Source of the DNA: Frankiaceae bacterium | Lineage (GTDB): Bacteria; Actinomycetota; Actinomycetes; JAVEEB01 | Length of the DNA: 22,887 nt | Direction: 5' to 3' | NCBI GenBank assembly: GCA_030840665.1 | Contig: JAVEEB010000335.1 | Span: forward strand, 1 to 22,887 | Shown: one piece after another, positions 20,808 to 22,887 of the stretch | Position numbering within the stretch: the stretch's first letter is position 1 | How the letters are laid out: every line of letters begins with the position of its first letter | Notes under the pieces: model-generated | Databases searched by the model: none | What the model was told of the DNA's origin: nothing | Seen by the model: the letters and a program-made list of their open reading frames with translations, nothing else | Position numbers and translations under genes: made by a program

Positions 20808-22471
20808 GGCGACTGCACCTCGTACCGGGCGGCGATGGCCGCGAGCTTCGCCGGGTCGTCGTACAACCAGACCGTCGTGCCCTCGGCGCAGCTGAACTGG
20901 CTGTCGGGCTGACCGAACGTGCTCGCGAGGAAGGTCGTGGAAATCGGTGGCTCGCCGCGGTCCCACGCGTTGTTGATGTAGAAGAAGTGGCCGACCTCGG
21001 TGCGCGCGTAGGCGCGGTTGGTCAGCCAGTACGCCCGCCCCCCGCTCGCCGTGAGCTGGATCAGCCGGATCCCGCGGGCCGACGTGAGCGACAGGCGCCG
21101 TGCGTCGGAGAACGTGGCGTAGCCGACGGTGTCGCCCACGGGGAGGCGCTCATCCAGGCACTGAGTCTCCGCACTCCTATACGTGAAGTAGTGCCCGGCG
21201 GACGCCAGGTTGCCGAGGCCGCCCGTCTGGGCGGCGATGACGACGAACGCGGCGGCCGCCGCCACGAGTGCACGCGGCACCCAGGTGGCGCGTAGCCACA
21301 GCAGGGAGAGCACGATCGGCGCGACGAGGACGGGCCAGAAGTACAGGTAGCTCGTGACGAGAAGGATCGCCGTTGCGGCGAGGCCGGTCAGTGGGACCAG
21401 GGCGTAGTACGCGATCGTCAGCCGGCGCTGATCGAGTCGCGGCTCCCGTGGCCGGTCCGGTGGCGGGTTCCAGCGCTGGCCCGGCCGTCGGCCGTGCACG
21501 CCCAGCACATAGACGCCGAGCACGTAGATAAGGCCCGCGACCGCCGCGGCCGCGCCGATCACCGTGATCACCGCGCTGGTGCGGATGTGGAGCAGATTGC
21601 GGAGGAAGAAGCGCACGTCGTCGAGCCGTCGGCGGAACAGCTGAGTCCCGATGTACGACAGTGGCGACCCGCCCTGCAGGCTGGCGAAGAGCAACTCGCG
21701 GACCGCGCCCGCCAGGAGCAGGATGGCCGCCACCCAGGCGGCGGGGCGTCGCATGTCGCTCCATCCGGCCGACCTGGCCCGAATGAGTGCGACACAGGCC
21801 AGCGCCGGGACGGTGAACACGAAAGCGAGCGGGTTGGACGCTCCGGTCAAGGCGACTGCCAGCCCGACAGCCACCCTGACCCAGCGTGCGCGCGCCAGGA
21901 ACAGGGCCGGCGCGGCGATGATCACGGCGTACATGCCGTAGTAGTACGTGGGCGCCAGGTGGTACGAGTACAGCTGGCTCGTCCCGAGCAGCGGCAGCAA
22001 GACCAGCGGGCTCGCGGCCACGGCGGTGCGGGCAAGCCGGGCGCGGAGGCTGTCCGACGGGAACAGGTAGCGCACGATCGCGAACAGGGCAAGGAAAAGT
22101 AGCGCGTTGTTGAGGGCCGCGACGATCAGGTAATAGGCCTGAGCCGAGCCGCCCGCCAGGCCGTACGCTGCCAAGCTGATCGGGATCTCGGGAAAGACGT
22201 ACACCTGGGGCGAGAAGCTCCAGTCGAGTGTGCGGCCCGCGAACACGTCCGACGCGAACTGGAACAGCACCCCGTTGTCGCTGTTCCGGAGGTCCCACAG
22301 GATGGGCCAATTCCGGCCGGTCGAGTCGCCCGCGCGCATCACGAACACCAGCGCGGTGAGCGCGGCGAAGGTCAGCGTCGCCGCAGCGAGCAGCGCCCAT
22401 CGCCGCCGGCGCGAGGGCCTCCTCTCAGCGGGCCGGCGCGCGGCTCGCAGGTCTTCCTCGATCAGCGCCAC
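20804..22471 (-). CDS. Polytopic membrane protein of unknown function, possibly GT-C glycosyltransferase-like
   Basis: 555 residues from GTG 22471. A cytoplasmic Arg-rich N-terminus (RRPAERRPSRRRR) precedes the first membrane helix; about ten further hydrophobic segments follow, then a soluble C-terminal part of roughly 130 residues (from AETQCLDERLPVGDTVG) with two Cys (in TQCLDE and FSCAEG) that could form a disulphide outside the cell. The layout, a long first extracytoplasmic loop (DLRNSDNGVLFQFASDVFAGRTLDWSF) with acidic residues and many helices, recalls GT-C glycosyltransferases, but I see no firm signature. It starts 39 bp after the holA stop on the same strand and abuts the MFS gene, so the three may share a transcript. 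Confidence 0.8.
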   Translation of the reverse strand: MALIEEDLRAARRPAERRPSRRRRWALLAAATLTFAALTALVFVMRAGDSTGRNWPILWDLRNSDNGVLFQFASDVFAGRTLDWSFSPQVYVFPEIPISLAAYGLAGGSAQAYYLIVAALNNALLFLALFAIVRYLFPSDSLRARLARTAVAASPLVLLPLLGTSQLYSYHLAPTYYYGMYAVIIAAPALFLARARWVRVAVGLAVALTGASNPLAFVFTVPALACVALIRARSAGWSDMRRPAAWVAAILLLAGAVRELLFASLQGGSPLSYIGTQLFRRRLDDVRFFLRNLLHIRTSAVITVIGAAAAVAGLIYVLGVYVLGVHGRRPGQRWNPPPDRPREPRLDQRRLTIAYYALVPLTGLAATAILLVTSYLYFWPVLVAPIVLSLLWLRATWVPRALVAAAAAFVVIAAQTGGLGNLASAGHYFTYRSAETQCLDERLPVGDTVGYATFSDARRLSLTSARGIRLIQLTASGGRAYWLTNRAYARTEVGHFFYINNAWDRGEPPISTTFLASTFGQPDSQFSCAEGTTVWLYDDPAKLAAIAARYEVQSP

Positions 22472-22510
22472 CCGGGCAGCCTACCCAAGCGCGCCGACTG
22501 CGTTCAGGCG

Positions 22511-22887
22511 TCAGCGCCCCGGCGCCGAACGGGCGGCGGTCACCGTGAGGACCATCTTTTCCAGCGCGTACGCGGGATCGGCTGCCGCGCCCTTGACCGC
22601 GGCATCGGCCTCGGCGACCGCCCGGACCGCCACCGACAGCGCCTCCGGCCGCCACCCGCGGGCCTGACGCTGAGTCTTCTCGACCTTCCAGGGCGGCATG
22701 CCGAGTTGCTTGGCCAGGACGCCGGAGGAGGCCCGGCCCGCTCCCGCCACCGCCGCGATCGCGCGGAGGCTGGACGCGACGGCACTCGTGACCAGGACGG
22801 CGGCGAGCCCCGTGCTCAGACCCCACCGCAGCAGTTCGAGAGCCCCGGCGGTGTCACCGTCCATGATTTTGTCGGCCACGAGGAAGC
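22511..22887 (-). CDS. holA: DNA polymerase III delta subunit, C-terminal part (5' end beyond the window)
   Basis: The frame enters at the right edge and gives about 125 residues ending AYALEKMVLTVTAARSAPGR. It is the helical clamp-loader domain III of the delta subunit: FLVADKIMDGDTAGALELLRW, SSGVLAKQLGMPPWKVEKTQRQARGW, then the ALEKMVLTV tail. Delta opens the beta sliding clamp during loading. The identification rests on these motifs and on location next to rpsT and lepA. The N-terminal ATPase-like domains are outside the window. Confidence 0.9.
   Translation of the reverse strand, partial: FLVADKIMDGDTAGALELLRWGLSTGLAAVLVTSAVASSLRAIAAVAGAGRASSGVLAKQLGMPPWKVEKTQRQARGWRPEALSVAVRAVAEADAAVKGAAADPAYALEKMVLTVTAARSAPGR

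Overview
The window is from a high-GC actinomycete. The conserved order holA – rpsT – lepA – hemW is present (holA end at the right edge, rpsT, lepA, then hemW far to the left). GTG starts and 4-bp gene overlaps are common. I cannot name a genus from the sequence.

Left part (1-5112, minus strand): a very large stress-signalling protein (RsbW-like ATPase, three GAF domains, SpoIIE/PP2C phosphatase) running off the left edge, then hemW and a MOSC-domain protein upstream of it.

Centre-left (5197-10700, minus strand): a guanidine-degradation operon. A guanidine-I (ykkC) riboswitch leads into two DUF1989 genes (carboxyguanidine deiminase subunits), a carboxyltransferase of the urea/guanidine carboxylase type, and allophanate hydrolase, all joined by 4-bp overlaps. 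Expected route: guanidine -> carboxyguanidine -> allophanate -> ammonia + CO2. The carboxylase has only its carboxyltransferase half. The biotin carboxylase and biotin carrier domains are absent and must come from elsewhere. The leader between riboswitch and first gene holds an 18-codon upstream ORF with a good ribosome-binding site, and a heptamer/anti-heptamer set that could form alternative pairings.

Centre (10887-15055): small accessory genes: GNAT acetyltransferase, nucleoside 2-deoxyribosyltransferase-like protein, RarD permease, VOC protein, a DJ-1/AraC regulator divergent from an HD protein that resembles cyanamide hydratases (cyanamide hydration would give urea). This block plus the guanidine operon separates lepA from hemW.

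Right part (15056-22887): lepA, a mycothiol-isomerase-like metal-binding protein, a second VOC protein, an alpha/beta-hydrolase-fold protein apparently lacking its catalytic His, rpsT with a terminator shared with a convergent MFS exporter, a polytopic membrane protein, and the 3' end of holA. No tRNA, rRNA, IS element or CRISPR was seen.
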